Shown piece by piece: positions 1 to 8,539 of a stretch of DNA of 64,000 bases. Below the pieces are notes generated by a model. The model did not search any database, was not told the origin of the DNA, and worked only from the letters and a program-made list of their open reading frames with translations. This DNA comes from Shinella sp. H4-D48 (GTDB lineage: Bacteria > Pseudomonadota > Alphaproteobacteria > Rhizobiales > Rhizobiaceae): the NCBI RefSeq assembly GCF_022637395.1, contig NZ_CP093337.1, forward strand, positions 1,720,001 through 1,784,000. Reading direction: 5' to 3'. The position numbers were made by a program, and so were the translations under genes. Position 1 is the stretch's first letter. Every line of letters begins with the position of its first letter.

Positions 1-1061
1 TCATCGAAAAGCCGTTCAAGGCGGACCGGCTGATCCTGATCGCGGAGCGCGCGCTCGAAAATTCCAAGCTGCGCCGCGAGGTGACGGAGCTGAAGAAGCG
101 GTCGGGTGACCCCGTCGAGTTGATCGGCACGTCTGTCGCCGTCTCGCAGCTGCGCCAGAACATCGAGAAGGTTTCGCCGACCAACAGCCGCATCATGATC
201 CTTGGCCCCTCCGGTTCCGGCAAGGAACTGGTGGCGCGCATGATCCACCGCAAGTCGAGCCGCGCAAACGGGCCCTTCGTCGTACTGAATGCAGCGGCGA
301 TCACGCCGGAGCGCATGGAGATCGCGCTGTTCGGGACCGAGGGAACGCCCGGCCAACCGCGACGGACCGGTGTGCTCGAAGAGGCGCATGGCGGTATCCT
401 TTATCTCGACGAGATTGGCGAAATGCCGCGCGAGACGCAGAACAAGATCCTGCGCGTGCTTGTCGATCAGCAATTCGAGCGCGTCGGCGGCTCCAAGCGG
501 GTCAAGGTGGATGTGCGCATCATCTCATCCACCGCTTACAATCTCGAAAGTCTGATCGCCGAAGGTGGTTTCCGCGAGGACCTCTACCACCGGCTTGCCG
601 TGGTGCCGCTGCGCGTGCCGCCGCTTGCCGAGCGGCGCGAGGATATTCCCTTCCTCGTCGACATGTTCATGCGCCAGGTCAGCGAGCAGGCCGGTATCCG
701 CGCGCGCAAGATCGGTGACGATGCGCTGGCGGTGCTCCAGGCGCATGACTGGCCGGGCAACATCCGCCAGCTGCGTAACAATATCGAGCGTCTGATGATT
801 CTCGCCCGCAGCGACGGCCCGGATACCCCGATTTCGGCCGACATGCTGCCAACCGAAGTGGGCGACATGCTGCCGAAGATTTCCACGCAGGGCGACCAGC
901 ACATCATGACGCTGCCGCTACGCGAGGCCCGCGAAATGTTCGAGCGCGATTACCTAATCGCCCAGATCAACCGCTTCGGCGGCAACATCTCCCGCACGGC
1001 TGAATTCGTCGGCATGGAGCGCTCGGCGCTCCATCGCAAACTGAAATCGCTTGGCGTATAA
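1..1061 (+). CDS. ntrX: Nitrogen-assimilation response regulator NtrX (5' end missing)
   Basis: Response regulator of the NtrY/NtrX two-component system. The reading frame is open from the left edge. The first visible residues are the end of a receiver domain (EKPF is the usual conserved Lys-Pro pair). An AAA+ domain follows, with Walker A GPSGSGKE and Walker B ILYLDEIGEM, and a Fis-type helix-turn-helix ends the protein (GGNISRTAEFVGMERSALHRK). Where sigma-54 activators carry GAFTGA, this protein reads GTEGTPGQPRRTGVLEE, which is degenerate; this is known for alphaproteobacterial NtrX and argues against a standard sigma-54 activation mechanism. trkA follows 29 bases after the stop. The call is secure; only the start lies outside the window. 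Confidence 0.93.
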   Translation, partial: IEKPFKADRLILIAERALENSKLRREVTELKKRSGDPVELIGTSVAVSQLRQNIEKVSPTNSRIMILGPSGSGKELVARMIHRKSSRANGPFVVLNAAAITPERMEIALFGTEGTPGQPRRTGVLEEAHGGILYLDEIGEMPRETQNKILRVLVDQQFERVGGSKRVKVDVRIISSTAYNLESLIAEGGFREDLYHRLAVVPLRVPPLAERREDIPFLVDMFMRQVSEQAGIRARKIGDDALAVLQAHDWPGNIRQLRNNIERLMILARSDGPDTPISADMLPTEVGDMLPKISTQGDQHIMTLPLREAREMFERDYLIAQINRFGGNISRTAEFVGMERSALHRKLKSLGV

Positions 1062-1090
1062 GGCCTTAAGGCGATTCTGGGGTTCAGGGC

Positions 1091-2467
1091 ATGAAGGTCA
1101 TCATCTGCGGCGCCGGACGCGTCGGCTACGGTATCGCGGAACGCCTCTCGCAGGAGGGCAACGATGTCTCGGTCATTGACAACAAGGCCTCGCTGATCTC
1201 CGCCATCACCGAGACGCTCGATGTCAGCGGTGTCGTGGGACACGGCGCGCATCCGGAGGTGCTGGCCAAGGCCGGCGCCGACCAGGCCGACATGATCATC
1301 GCCGTCACGCTGTACGACGAGATCAACATGGTCGCCTGCCAGGTGGCGCATTCTCTGTTTAACGTGCCGACCAAGATCGCCCGCATCCGCTCTCAGAGCT
1401 ATCTTGCGCCGGAATATTCCGACCTCTTCTCGCGCGAGAACATGCCCATCGACGTGACCATCTCGCCGGAGGTGGAGGTGGGCAAGATGGTGCTGCGGCG
1501 CATCTCGTTTCCCGGTGCGACCGATGTCGTGCGCTTCGCCGACGACCGAATCGTCATGGTCGCCATCGAGTGCATGGAGGACTGCCCCGTCGTCGAGACG
1601 CCGCTGAAGCAGCTGAGCGAGCTGTTTCCCGACCTGAGCGCCACGGTGACGGGCATTGTCTCCAATGGAAAGCTGGTCGTGCCGAACTCGTCCGATCAGC
1701 TGCATTCGGGCGATCTTGCCTATGTCGTGTGCGACAAGGGGCATGTGCGGCGCACGCTCGCCCTGTTCGGCCACGAGGAGCAGGAGGCGGCGCGCATCGT
1801 CATCGCCGGCGGGGGCAATATCGGCTATTTCGTCGCCCGCGCCATCGAGGACTATCAGCCTAAGACCCGGCTGAAGATCATCGAAAGCGACCGCGAGCGG
1901 GCCGTGGCCGTGGCCGACAAGCTGCGCAGCGCGGTCGTCCTGCATGGCTCGGCGCTTGACCAGAAGATGCTGCTCCAGGCCGATATTCAGGACGCAGACC
2001 TTATTGTGGCGCTCACCAACAACGACCAGATCAACATTCTCGGCAGCGTGATGGCCAAGCGCCTCGGCTGCAAGCAGAACCTCGTGCTGATCAACGACCC
2101 AAGCTACGAGGACTTTACCAAGACGCTCGGCATCGACTCGCATATCAATCCGCGCGCGGTCACGATCTCCGGCATTCTCCAGCATGTCCGCAAGGGGCGC
2201 ATCCGCTCGGTCTATGCCGTGCAGAAGGGCGCAGCCGAGATCATCGAGGCGGAGGCGCTGGAGACCTCAATGCTCGTCGGGAAGCCGCTGCGCGAAATCG
2301 AGCTGCCGGCGGGCATTCGCATCGGCGCCATCTACCGCGAAGGCACGGTCATCCGGCCGGACGGCAACACCAAGATCAAGGCCAAGGACCGGGTCGTGCT
2401 GTTTGCGGCGGCCGCGTCGGTGCGCCACGTCGAACAGCTCTTCCGCGTCAGTATCCAGTATTTCTAG
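1091..2467 (+). CDS. trkA: Trk potassium uptake regulatory subunit TrkA
   Basis: Peripheral NAD-binding subunit that gates the Trk potassium channel at the cytoplasmic membrane. At 458 residues it has the full TrkA length, with two RCK_N/RCK_C units. The first Rossmann motif is GAGRVGYG near residue 7 and the second is GGGNIGYF near residue 239, each followed by acidic residues that would bind the NAD ribose. The C-terminal RCK_C half ends near residue 458. The start is the ATG after a CAGGGC stretch, 29 bases past ntrX, so ntrX-trkA are probably co-transcribed. The channel partner trkH lies far away on the opposite strand (24755-26230). Confidence 0.96.
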   Translation: MKVIICGAGRVGYGIAERLSQEGNDVSVIDNKASLISAITETLDVSGVVGHGAHPEVLAKAGADQADMIIAVTLYDEINMVACQVAHSLFNVPTKIARIRSQSYLAPEYSDLFSRENMPIDVTISPEVEVGKMVLRRISFPGATDVVRFADDRIVMVAIECMEDCPVVETPLKQLSELFPDLSATVTGIVSNGKLVVPNSSDQLHSGDLAYVVCDKGHVRRTLALFGHEEQEAARIVIAGGGNIGYFVARAIEDYQPKTRLKIIESDRERAVAVADKLRSAVVLHGSALDQKMLLQADIQDADLIVALTNNDQINILGSVMAKRLGCKQNLVLINDPSYEDFTKTLGIDSHINPRAVTISGILQHVRKGRIRSVYAVQKGAAEIIEAEALETSMLVGKPLREIELPAGIRIGAIYREGTVIRPDGNTKIKAKDRVVLFAAAASVRHVEQLFRVSIQYF

Positions 2468-2519
2468 ACAGCCGCAGGCGCACGGAACGTTTCCCGCTCG
2501 CGCCGGAACAGGAACGCCC

Positions 2520-3383
2520 ATGCTTCGCTTTGCCTATGTGAACGGTCGCTACGTGCGCCACGCCGATGCGACGGTGCATATCGAGGATCGCGGCCTGATG
2601 TTTGGCGATGCGGTCTACGAGGTCTGCCAGGTCATGAAGGGCTTTCTGGTGGACATGACCCGGCACCTGGACCGGCTCGACCGCTCGCTTTCCGAGATCC
2701 GCATCCATCCGCCGATGCCGCGCGGGGCCCTCGTCGGCATCATGCGCGAAGTGCTCAGGCGCAACCGCGTGGTGAATGGCCTGGTCTATGTGCAGGTTTC
2801 GCGCGGTGTGGCGCGCCGCGACCATGTCTTTCCGTCGCCCGACGTGCGTGCCTCGCTCATCGTGACGGCCAAGTCGCTCAACCAGGCGACGATTGCAGCA
2901 AAACACGCGGCAGGCGTCAGTGCCTTCACCGTGCCGGACAATCGCTGGGGCAGGGTGGACATCAAGACCGTCGGCCTGCTGCCGAACGTGCTGGCGCGCC
3001 AGCAGGCGAAAGAGGCGGGCGGGTATGAGGCGATCTTCGTCGATGCCGAGGGCAATGTGACGGAGGGGGCGGCCACGAATCTCTGGATCGTCGACAAGGC
3101 GGGCACGCTCGTCACGCGGCCGGCCGATCGCGGCATTTTGCGCGGCATTACCCGCACCACGCTGATCGATGTGGCGGGCACGCTCGGGCTGCCGGTCGAG
3201 GAACGCCGCTTCTCCGTCGCCGAGATGCTGGAAGCACGTGAGGTTTTCATTACCGGCGCCACGACGATCTGCCTTCCGATCGTTTCCATCGACGGCCGGA
3301 CGATCGCCAACGGCCATCCCGGGATCGTCGCGCAGAAAATTCGCGATGCCTTTTTCGACGTTGCGGAGAAGACCGCGATTTGA
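2520..3383 (+). CDS. dat: Class IV PLP aminotransferase, D-amino-acid transaminase type
   Basis: A fold-type IV pyridoxal-phosphate enzyme that probably interconverts D-alanine and D-glutamate through their 2-oxo acids, supplying D-amino acids for the cell wall. It has 287 residues, normal for the family. EDRG(L)MFGDAVYE near residues 22-34 is the typical N-terminal motif. The PLP lysine is Lys149 in VDIKTVGLLPN, and EGAATNLWIV is the conserved phosphate-side segment. The frame is open farther upstream, but the ATG at 2520 gives the family N-terminus and lies 52 bases after trkA. D-alanine transaminase and branched-chain aminotransferase resemble each other; the short length and motif spelling favour the D-amino-acid type. 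Confidence 0.88.
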   Translation: MLRFAYVNGRYVRHADATVHIEDRGLMFGDAVYEVCQVMKGFLVDMTRHLDRLDRSLSEIRIHPPMPRGALVGIMREVLRRNRVVNGLVYVQVSRGVARRDHVFPSPDVRASLIVTAKSLNQATIAAKHAAGVSAFTVPDNRWGRVDIKTVGLLPNVLARQQAKEAGGYEAIFVDAEGNVTEGAATNLWIVDKAGTLVTRPADRGILRGITRTTLIDVAGTLGLPVEERRFSVAEMLEAREVFITGATTICLPIVSIDGRTIANGHPGIVAQKIRDAFFDVAEKTAI

Positions 3384-3482
3384 TACCAAACTCGGCGGTC
3401 CGGAAATTCATTCCCGGCCACGGGGACATTTTATTATCAGTCAACCGGTCTCAAGGGCCGGCAATCAGAAAGAAGCGGCGCG

Positions 3483-3725
3483 ATGGCGGAACGTTCTCAG
3501 AACCTGCAGGATCTTTTTCTCAATACCGTTCGCAAGCAAAAGATTTCTTTGACGATCTTTCTCATTAACGGGGTCAAGCTGACCGGAGTTGTCACCTCCT
3601 TCGACAATTTCTGCGTCCTGCTCCGTCGCGACGGTCATTCGCAGCTCGTGTACAAGCACGCGATCTCGACTATCATGCCCGGCCAGCCGCTGCAGATGTT
3701 CGAGACCGAGGAAAACGGCTCCTGA
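3483..3725 (+). CDS. hfq: RNA chaperone Hfq
   Basis: Sm-like hexameric RNA chaperone that pairs small RNAs with mRNAs. At 80 residues it is the typical alphaproteobacterial length. The Sm1 motif spans roughly residues 20-50 ([20 protein letters not shown]) and the Sm2 signature is YKHAIST near residues 58-64, with His59 and neighbours forming the proximal uridine site. The short C-terminal tail is acidic. The start is an ATG preceded by AGAAAGAAGCGGCG. The hfq-hflX order is conserved across Proteobacteria, and hflX begins within about 80 bases or directly at the hfq stop. Confidence 0.98.
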   Translation: MAERSQNLQDLFLNTVRKQKISLTIFLINGVKLTGVVTSFDNFCVLLRRDGHSQLVYKHAISTIMPGQPLQMFETEENGS

Positions 3726-3802
3726 CAGGACCAACGAAGATTAGCAAATCCGATATTTCCAAGGATTCCCTCGTCCCGGACGTTGAAAAGCACCGGGACG
3801 AC

Positions 3803-5122
3803 ATGCGCGCCGTGGTCATCGCACCGGTCCTGAAGACGCGCGGGAAAGCCGATCCGACCGTTATCACGCGGTCCGACGAAGCGCGGCTGGAAGAGGCCGT
3901 CGGCCTCGCGCGCGCCATCGACCTGACCATCGTGCATTCGGCGCTCGTGCCGGTCGCCCAGCCGAAGCCGGGCACGCTGCTCGGCACAGGCAAGATCGAG
4001 GAGATCAAGGCGGCGCTCGACGAGCACAATGCCGGTCTCGTCATAGTCGACCATCCGCTGACACCGGTCCAGCAGCGCAATCTCGAGAAGGAATGGAACG
4101 CCAAGGTCATCGACCGCACGGGCCTGATCCTCGAAATCTTCGGCCGCCGGGCCTCCACCAAGGAAGGCACGCTGCAAGTCGAGCTGGCGCATCTCAACTA
4201 CCAGCGCGGCCGTCTCGTGCGCAGCTGGACGCACCTTGAGCGCCAGCGCGGTGGCGCGGGCTTCATGGGCGGTCCCGGTGAAACGCAGATCGAGGCCGAC
4301 CGCCGGCTTCTTCAGGACAAGATCGTCAAGCTGGAGCGCGAACTGGAGCAGGTGCGCCGCACCCGCCAGCTGCACCGCTCGAAGCGCAAGAAGGTGCCGC
4401 ATCCCATCGTTGCGCTCGTCGGCTATACCAACGCCGGCAAGTCTACGCTGTTCAACCGCATTACCGGCGCAGGCGTTCTGGCCGAGGACATGCTGTTTGC
4501 GACGCTCGACCCGACGCTGCGCCGCATGAAGCTGCCGCAGGGCCGCACCGTCATTCTTTCCGACACGGTGGGCTTCATCTCCGACCTGCCGACGCATCTC
4601 GTCGCGGCTTTCCGGGCGACGCTGGAAGAGGTGCTGGAGGCGGATCTCATTCTGCATGTGCGCGACATGTCCGACCCGGATAATGGCGCGCAATCCTCCG
4701 ACGTTCTGCGTATCCTTGCCGATCTCGGCATCGATGAGAAGGACGGCGCCGAGCGCATCCTCGAGGTCTGGAACAAGATCGACCGGCTTGAGCCCGAGGC
4801 GCGCGAAGCGTTGGTGCACAAGGCCACCACACAGCCGAACGTCATCGCCGTATCCGCCATTTCCGGCGATGGGGTGGACGCTCTGCTTGACGAGATCAAC
4901 CGCCGGCTTTCCGGCGTCCTGGTCCACCGCGACGTGATCGTACCCGTGATGCAGCTGCAGCTTCTGCCGTGGATCTATGATCACTCGATCGTCGATGCGC
5001 GCGAGGACCTGGAAGACGGAAATGTGCGGCTGGAACTGCGGCTGACGGAGACCGAAGCCGCCGAACTCGACCGACGCCTCGGCATCGGCAGCAAGCCGGC
5101 GCGCGAGGACTGGGAACGATAA
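3803..5122 (+). CDS. hflX: Ribosome-associated GTPase HflX
   Basis: Translational GTPase that binds the 50S subunit and splits stalled ribosomes under stress. At least 439 residues. The N-terminal HflX domain and glycine-rich linker (GGPGETQIE) precede the G domain. G1 is GYTNAGKST at about residue 207, G3 is DTVGF and G4 is NKID. The frame stays open upstream into the hfq end; translation may begin at a CTG at 3722 that overlaps the hfq stop, adding 27 residues, and the first ATG is used here as a conservative start. The stop codon lies inside a perfect 12-bp hairpin shared with mazG. Confidence 0.95.
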   Translation: MRAVVIAPVLKTRGKADPTVITRSDEARLEEAVGLARAIDLTIVHSALVPVAQPKPGTLLGTGKIEEIKAALDEHNAGLVIVDHPLTPVQQRNLEKEWNAKVIDRTGLILEIFGRRASTKEGTLQVELAHLNYQRGRLVRSWTHLERQRGGAGFMGGPGETQIEADRRLLQDKIVKLERELEQVRRTRQLHRSKRKKVPHPIVALVGYTNAGKSTLFNRITGAGVLAEDMLFATLDPTLRRMKLPQGRTVILSDTVGFISDLPTHLVAAFRATLEEVLEADLILHVRDMSDPDNGAQSSDVLRILADLGIDEKDGAERILEVWNKIDRLEPEAREALVHKATTQPNVIAVSAISGDGVDALLDEINRRLSGVLVHRDVIVPVMQLQLLPWIYDHSIVDAREDLEDGNVRLELRLTETEAAELDRRLGIGSKPAREDWER

Positions 5123-5150
5123 CGCAACGTCATTCTATTGACGTTGCGTT
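5121..5150. terminator. Bidirectional hairpin covering the hflX and mazG stop codons
   Basis: Perfect inverted repeat AACGCAACGTCA / TGACGTTGCGTT with a six-base TTCTAT loop. The TAA of hflX (5120-5122) and the TAA of mazG (5149-5151) each overlap one arm, so translation ends inside the stem on both strands. Tails are short, so this may be a weak or Rho-assisted bidirectional terminator. Confidence 0.65.
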
Positions 5151-5982
5151 ACTTGAGGCTTCGCTCGATCTGCTTGGCCGCCTGCCAGAGCGCTTCCATT
5201 CGCTCCAATGTCGCATCCTCAAGGTTTTCACCATTGGCAGCCAGGCTGTCCTCGATATGGGAAAAGCGGTTGCGGAACTTCGTGTTCGTGCCGCGCAGCG
5301 CCATTTCGGGATCAGCGCCGACATGGCGGCCGATATTGACCAGCGCGAAAATCAGGTCGCCAAGTTCGTCAACGACGGCTTTCTGCTCACCGGCGGCGAG
5401 GGCTGAGCGCAGTTCACCGATCTCTTCCTCGATCTTGTCGAGGATCGGGTCCGGTTCCGACCAGTCGAAGCCGACCTTGGCGGCGCGCTCCTGGAGCTTC
5501 AGCGCCTCGACGAGGGCGGGGAAGGAGCGCTGAACGGAACCGAGATGGCCCCGCAGCGGGTCGTCGGGCAATCCGCGAAGGGCGCGGCGCTCCTTGCGCT
5601 CACGCTTCTCCGCCTGCTTGATCGCATCCCATTGCAGCTTGACGGCTTCCGGGGTCTGCGCATCCGAGCGCTCGAAGACATGCGGGTGACGGCGGATCAT
5701 CTTGCGGGTGACGGCCTCAACAACGTTGCCGAAATCGAAAGCGCCGCGCTCCTCGGCGATCCGCGCATGGAAGACGACCTGGAGCAGCAGGTCGCCCAAC
5801 TCGTCGCAGAGGTCGTCCATGTCGTTGCGCTCGATCGCGTCGGCGACTTCGTAGGCTTCCTCGATCGTATAGGGCTTGATGGTCTCGAAGGTCTGGACGA
5901 TATCCCAGGGGCAGCCGGTTTCCGGCTGGCGCAGGGCCTGCATGATCTCGATCAGGCGGTCTATGTCGCGGCTCGGCTGCAT
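5149..5982 (-). CDS. mazG: Nucleoside triphosphate pyrophosphohydrolase MazG
   Basis: Hydrolyses nucleoside triphosphates to monophosphates and pyrophosphate, acting as a house-cleaning enzyme. It has 277 residues with two MazG domains. The first contains GCPWD and the metal-binding pattern TIEEAYEVADAI...DELGDLLLQVVFHA; the second contains EEEIGELRSAL...DELGDLIFALVNIGRH. The frame begins at a TTG that overlaps the upstream deaminase stop, but the ATG at 5982 gives the usual family N-terminus (MQPSRDIDRLIEIM). It is translationally close to the deaminase and probably shares its transcript. Confidence 0.94.
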   Translation of the reverse strand: MQPSRDIDRLIEIMQALRQPETGCPWDIVQTFETIKPYTIEEAYEVADAIERNDMDDLCDELGDLLLQVVFHARIAEERGAFDFGNVVEAVTRKMIRRHPHVFERSDAQTPEAVKLQWDAIKQAEKRERKERRALRGLPDDPLRGHLGSVQRSFPALVEALKLQERAAKVGFDWSEPDPILDKIEEEIGELRSALAAGEQKAVVDELGDLIFALVNIGRHVGADPEMALRGTNTKFRNRFSHIEDSLAANGENLEDATLERMEALWQAAKQIERSLK

Positions 5983-5990
5983 GGCGGGTC

Positions 5991-6578
5991 TCAATTCAGC
6001 GGGATGGCATTGCCGGCCTTGCCGGATTGATAGCTTGCGGAAAGCGCGTCATAGGCCGCGCGGATCTCGGCATCCTGTGCCTTCAGCGCCGCCTTTGCCT
6101 CGTCATCGGCGGTCGCGATGAGATCGGCGATGGCGGCCGAGCGCCAGAAGGCGTTCGTCTTCGCATAGCCGCCCGGCTCCAGCCGGAAGACTTCCTTGAG
6201 GATGCGCAGATCGTGCGGAATGGCGAAGCTGTCGCGCGAATCCTCATGGCTGAAGAAATAGTAGAAATTGTCGAAGCCCGCCCAGGTGATGGCCGACAGG
6301 CACATGGAGCAGGGCTCATGCGTCGACAGGAAAACATAGTCCCTGGTGTCGGGCTTCTCCACGCGCTCATAGAGGCGCTTCAGCGTATGCACCTCACCGT
6401 GCCACAGCGGATTTTCAGTCTCGTTGTTGGTTTCGGCAAGCACGAGCGACAGGTCGGACTTGCGCAGGATCGCCGCGCCGAAGACCTTGTTGCCGGCGGC
6501 GACGCCGGCTTTTGTCAGGGGCAGGATATCGGACTGGATGACGTCGAGAAGCCGCTTGGCAAGGGTGGCCTGGTCCAT
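5991..6578 (-). CDS. Nucleoside deaminase (cytidine/deoxycytidylate deaminase fold)
   Basis: Zinc-dependent deaminase of the CDA/guanine-deaminase superfamily. It has 195 residues. The zinc site is visible as HGE (His ligand with catalytic Glu) near residues 60-62 and PCSMC near residues 89-93, which supplies two Cys ligands. The substrate cannot be read from sequence: cytosine, guanine or a modified base are all possible. It lies immediately upstream of mazG, and the pairing of a nucleotide hydrolase with a base deaminase suggests nucleotide-pool cleaning. The TGA falls 9 bases before the mazG ATG. Confidence 0.85.
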   Translation of the reverse strand: MDQATLAKRLLDVIQSDILPLTKAGVAAGNKVFGAAILRKSDLSLVLAETNNETENPLWHGEVHTLKRLYERVEKPDTRDYVFLSTHEPCSMCLSAITWAGFDNFYYFFSHEDSRDSFAIPHDLRILKEVFRLEPGGYAKTNAFWRSAAIADLIATADDEAKAALKAQDAEIRAAYDALSASYQSGKAGNAIPLN

Positions 6579-6773
6579 GTGGGAATTCCCTTTGACTTGA
6601 TGGCCATCCTTAGCGGGCGCGGCGGCGGGCAGGCAAGGGCAGCCGGTGACTTATGCTCAAAATGCGAGGGTGCAGAGCAAAACAATACGCCCCGCCTTGG
6701 GCATTGGAATTTATGTTTCTTTTGTTCCTGGCGATTTTTGGCGATAGTGCGCACACTCCAACCGGATCGGATC

Positions 6774-8210
6774 ATGACTGAGGCGCAGAGCAAGCTTTCG
6801 ACATTTCCCGCGTTCTTCCGCGTCAGCGGCAGGACCGTCGTTGTCGTGGGCGAGGGCGACGAGGCCTTTGCCAAGGCGCGCCTGCTGTTCAACACGGACG
6901 CCCGCATCGTTGTTGTCGCCGAAGCACCGGAAGCCGATTTTTCCCGCTTCATCGAGGAGAAGGGGCTTGTCCTGATCCGCGCACCCTTCTCCAGTGCGCT
7001 CATCGAAGGCGCAACCCTGGTTTTTGCCGCGACCGGCGACGGCGCCGCGGATCGCGCCATTTCCACCGCCGCCCGCGCGCTTCACATCCCCGTCAATGCG
7101 GTGGATCAGCCGGATTATTGCGATTTCTTCACGCCGGCGCTCGTCAATCGCGCGCCCTTGGCAGTGGCGATCGGAACCGAAGGCGCAGGCCCGGTGTTGG
7201 CGCAGATGATCCGCGCCCAGGTCGATCAGATCCTTTCGCCCTCGCTGGGGCGTCTCGCGAGCCTTGCCAGCAGCTACCGTGAGGCCGTCGATCGCATTCT
7301 GCCGCGCGGTGTGACGCGCCGCGTCTTCTGGCGGCGGTTCTTCCAGGGTGCGGTTGCCGATGCCGTCAACAACGGGGATATCGAACTGGCGCGCCGCACG
7401 GCCAACACGCTTTTGAATTCACAGGGCAGGGCAGCGGGTCATGTCTGGCTCGTCGGCGCCGGTCCGGGCGCGGAAGACCTGCTGACGCTGCGTGCGCAGC
7501 GCGTGATGATGGAAGCCGATGTCATCGTTTTCGATGCGCTGGTGCCGCAGGCGATCGTCGATATGGGACGCCGCGACGCCGAGCGCCTGTCCGTCGGCAA
7601 GCGCAAGGGCTGCCACTCCAAATCGCAGGAAGAGATCAACGATCTCTTGGTGGAACTCGGCAAGGCCGGCAAGCGTGTCGTGCGGCTGAAATCCGGCGAT
7701 CCGCTTGTCTACGGCCGTGCCGGCGAAGAAATGGCAGCACTCCGGCAGGCCGGCGTGACGTATGAGATCGTGCCGGGCATCACCTCCGCCTTTGCCGCGG
7801 CGGCCGATTTCGAGCTGCCGCTGACGCTGCGTGGCGTTGCCTCCTCGCTCGTCTTCACGACGGGCCACGACCTGACGGGATCGGTTCTGCCGGATTGGGC
7901 GCGTCTGGCGATTTCGGGCGCCACCGTTGCCGTCTATATGGGCCGCACGGTCGCAGCTTCCGTTGCCGCACGGCTGATGGAGGCCGGCCTGCCCGCCGAG
8001 ACCACCGTCGCCGTGGTGGAGAATGCCAGCCGGCGCGACAAGCGTCTGCTGCACGGAACGCTCAAGGATCTGCCGGATCTGGAGCACCGTGACGAGCTTT
8101 CCGGCCCGGTCATGGTGATTATCGGCGATGCCGTCGCCGGCGCCAATTTCGAACATTCCGAGCCGCTCGTGCGCGAGCCGGTTCGCACGACAGCTGCACT
8201 GGGAGCATGA
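6774..8210 (+). CDS. cysG: Siroheme synthase CysG
   Basis: Trifunctional enzyme making siroheme from uroporphyrinogen III for sulfite reductase. It has 478 residues. The N-terminal NAD-dependent dehydrogenase/ferrochelatase part spans about 1-150, a dimerisation segment about 150-215, and a SAM-dependent uroporphyrinogen methyltransferase about 220-460. Methylase motifs are GAGPGAEDLLTLRA, VRLKSGDPLVYGRAGEE and VPGITSA. A long open frame extends upstream to 6027, but the ATG at 6774 gives the family N-terminus. It is the first gene of a forward cluster with a DUF2849 gene, cysI and a DUF934 gene; the 195-base gap upstream holds its promoter. Confidence 0.96.
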   Translation: MTEAQSKLSTFPAFFRVSGRTVVVVGEGDEAFAKARLLFNTDARIVVVAEAPEADFSRFIEEKGLVLIRAPFSSALIEGATLVFAATGDGAADRAISTAARALHIPVNAVDQPDYCDFFTPALVNRAPLAVAIGTEGAGPVLAQMIRAQVDQILSPSLGRLASLASSYREAVDRILPRGVTRRVFWRRFFQGAVADAVNNGDIELARRTANTLLNSQGRAAGHVWLVGAGPGAEDLLTLRAQRVMMEADVIVFDALVPQAIVDMGRRDAERLSVGKRKGCHSKSQEEINDLLVELGKAGKRVVRLKSGDPLVYGRAGEEMAALRQAGVTYEIVPGITSAFAAAADFELPLTLRGVASSLVFTTGHDLTGSVLPDWARLAISGATVAVYMGRTVAASVAARLMEAGLPAETTVAVVENASRRDKRLLHGTLKDLPDLEHRDELSGPVMVIIGDAVAGANFEHSEPLVREPVRTTAALGA

Positions 8211-8211
8211 C

Positions 8212-8529
8212 ATGGCCGACAAGGTTCTGACAGCCAACCGCCTTTCCGACGGCATTTCCGTCTGGCTCGATGCCGCCGGCAACTGGAATGAACATCTCCA
8301 GGACGCCTTCGTGGCGCGCCACAAAGAGGCCGTCGACGCGCTTGAAGCCACCGGCAAGCAGGCCTTCGCCGACAACAAGGTGGTTGACGTGAACGTCGTG
8401 GACGTTGAAGAAATCGACGGCGTGCTGCGGCCTTTGCGCATGCGCGAGCGCATCCGTGCCGAAGGACCATCCATTGCCTATGCCGCCGGTTATTCCGGCC
8501 TGACTGCGACGGCCGCGCCGGCCGCCTGA
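8212..8529 (+). CDS. DUF2849 protein of the sulfite reductase cluster
   Basis: A 105-residue protein of a family found almost only next to alphaproteobacterial cysG/cysI genes. The start ATG lies one base after the cysG TGA, so translation is probably coupled. No catalytic motif is visible; the protein is mostly alpha/beta with an Ala-rich C-terminus. Its position suggests a helper in sulfite reduction, perhaps in cofactor insertion or electron supply, but this is inference only. Confidence 0.85.
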   Translation: MADKVLTANRLSDGISVWLDAAGNWNEHLQDAFVARHKEAVDALEATGKQAFADNKVVDVNVVDVEEIDGVLRPLRMRERIRAEGPSIAYAAGYSGLTATAAPAA

Positions 8530-8539
8530 GGACGTTTCA

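Noticed and set aside
950-2185. A 411-codon open frame on the reverse strand across trkA
   Set aside because: It is a mirror of the real trkA gene in high-GC DNA; the forward frame has full family motifs, and the reverse one has none and an odd His/Asp/Arg-rich composition.
3635-4984. A 449-codon reverse frame across hflX
   Set aside because: Shadow of hflX; no motifs and no ribosome site.
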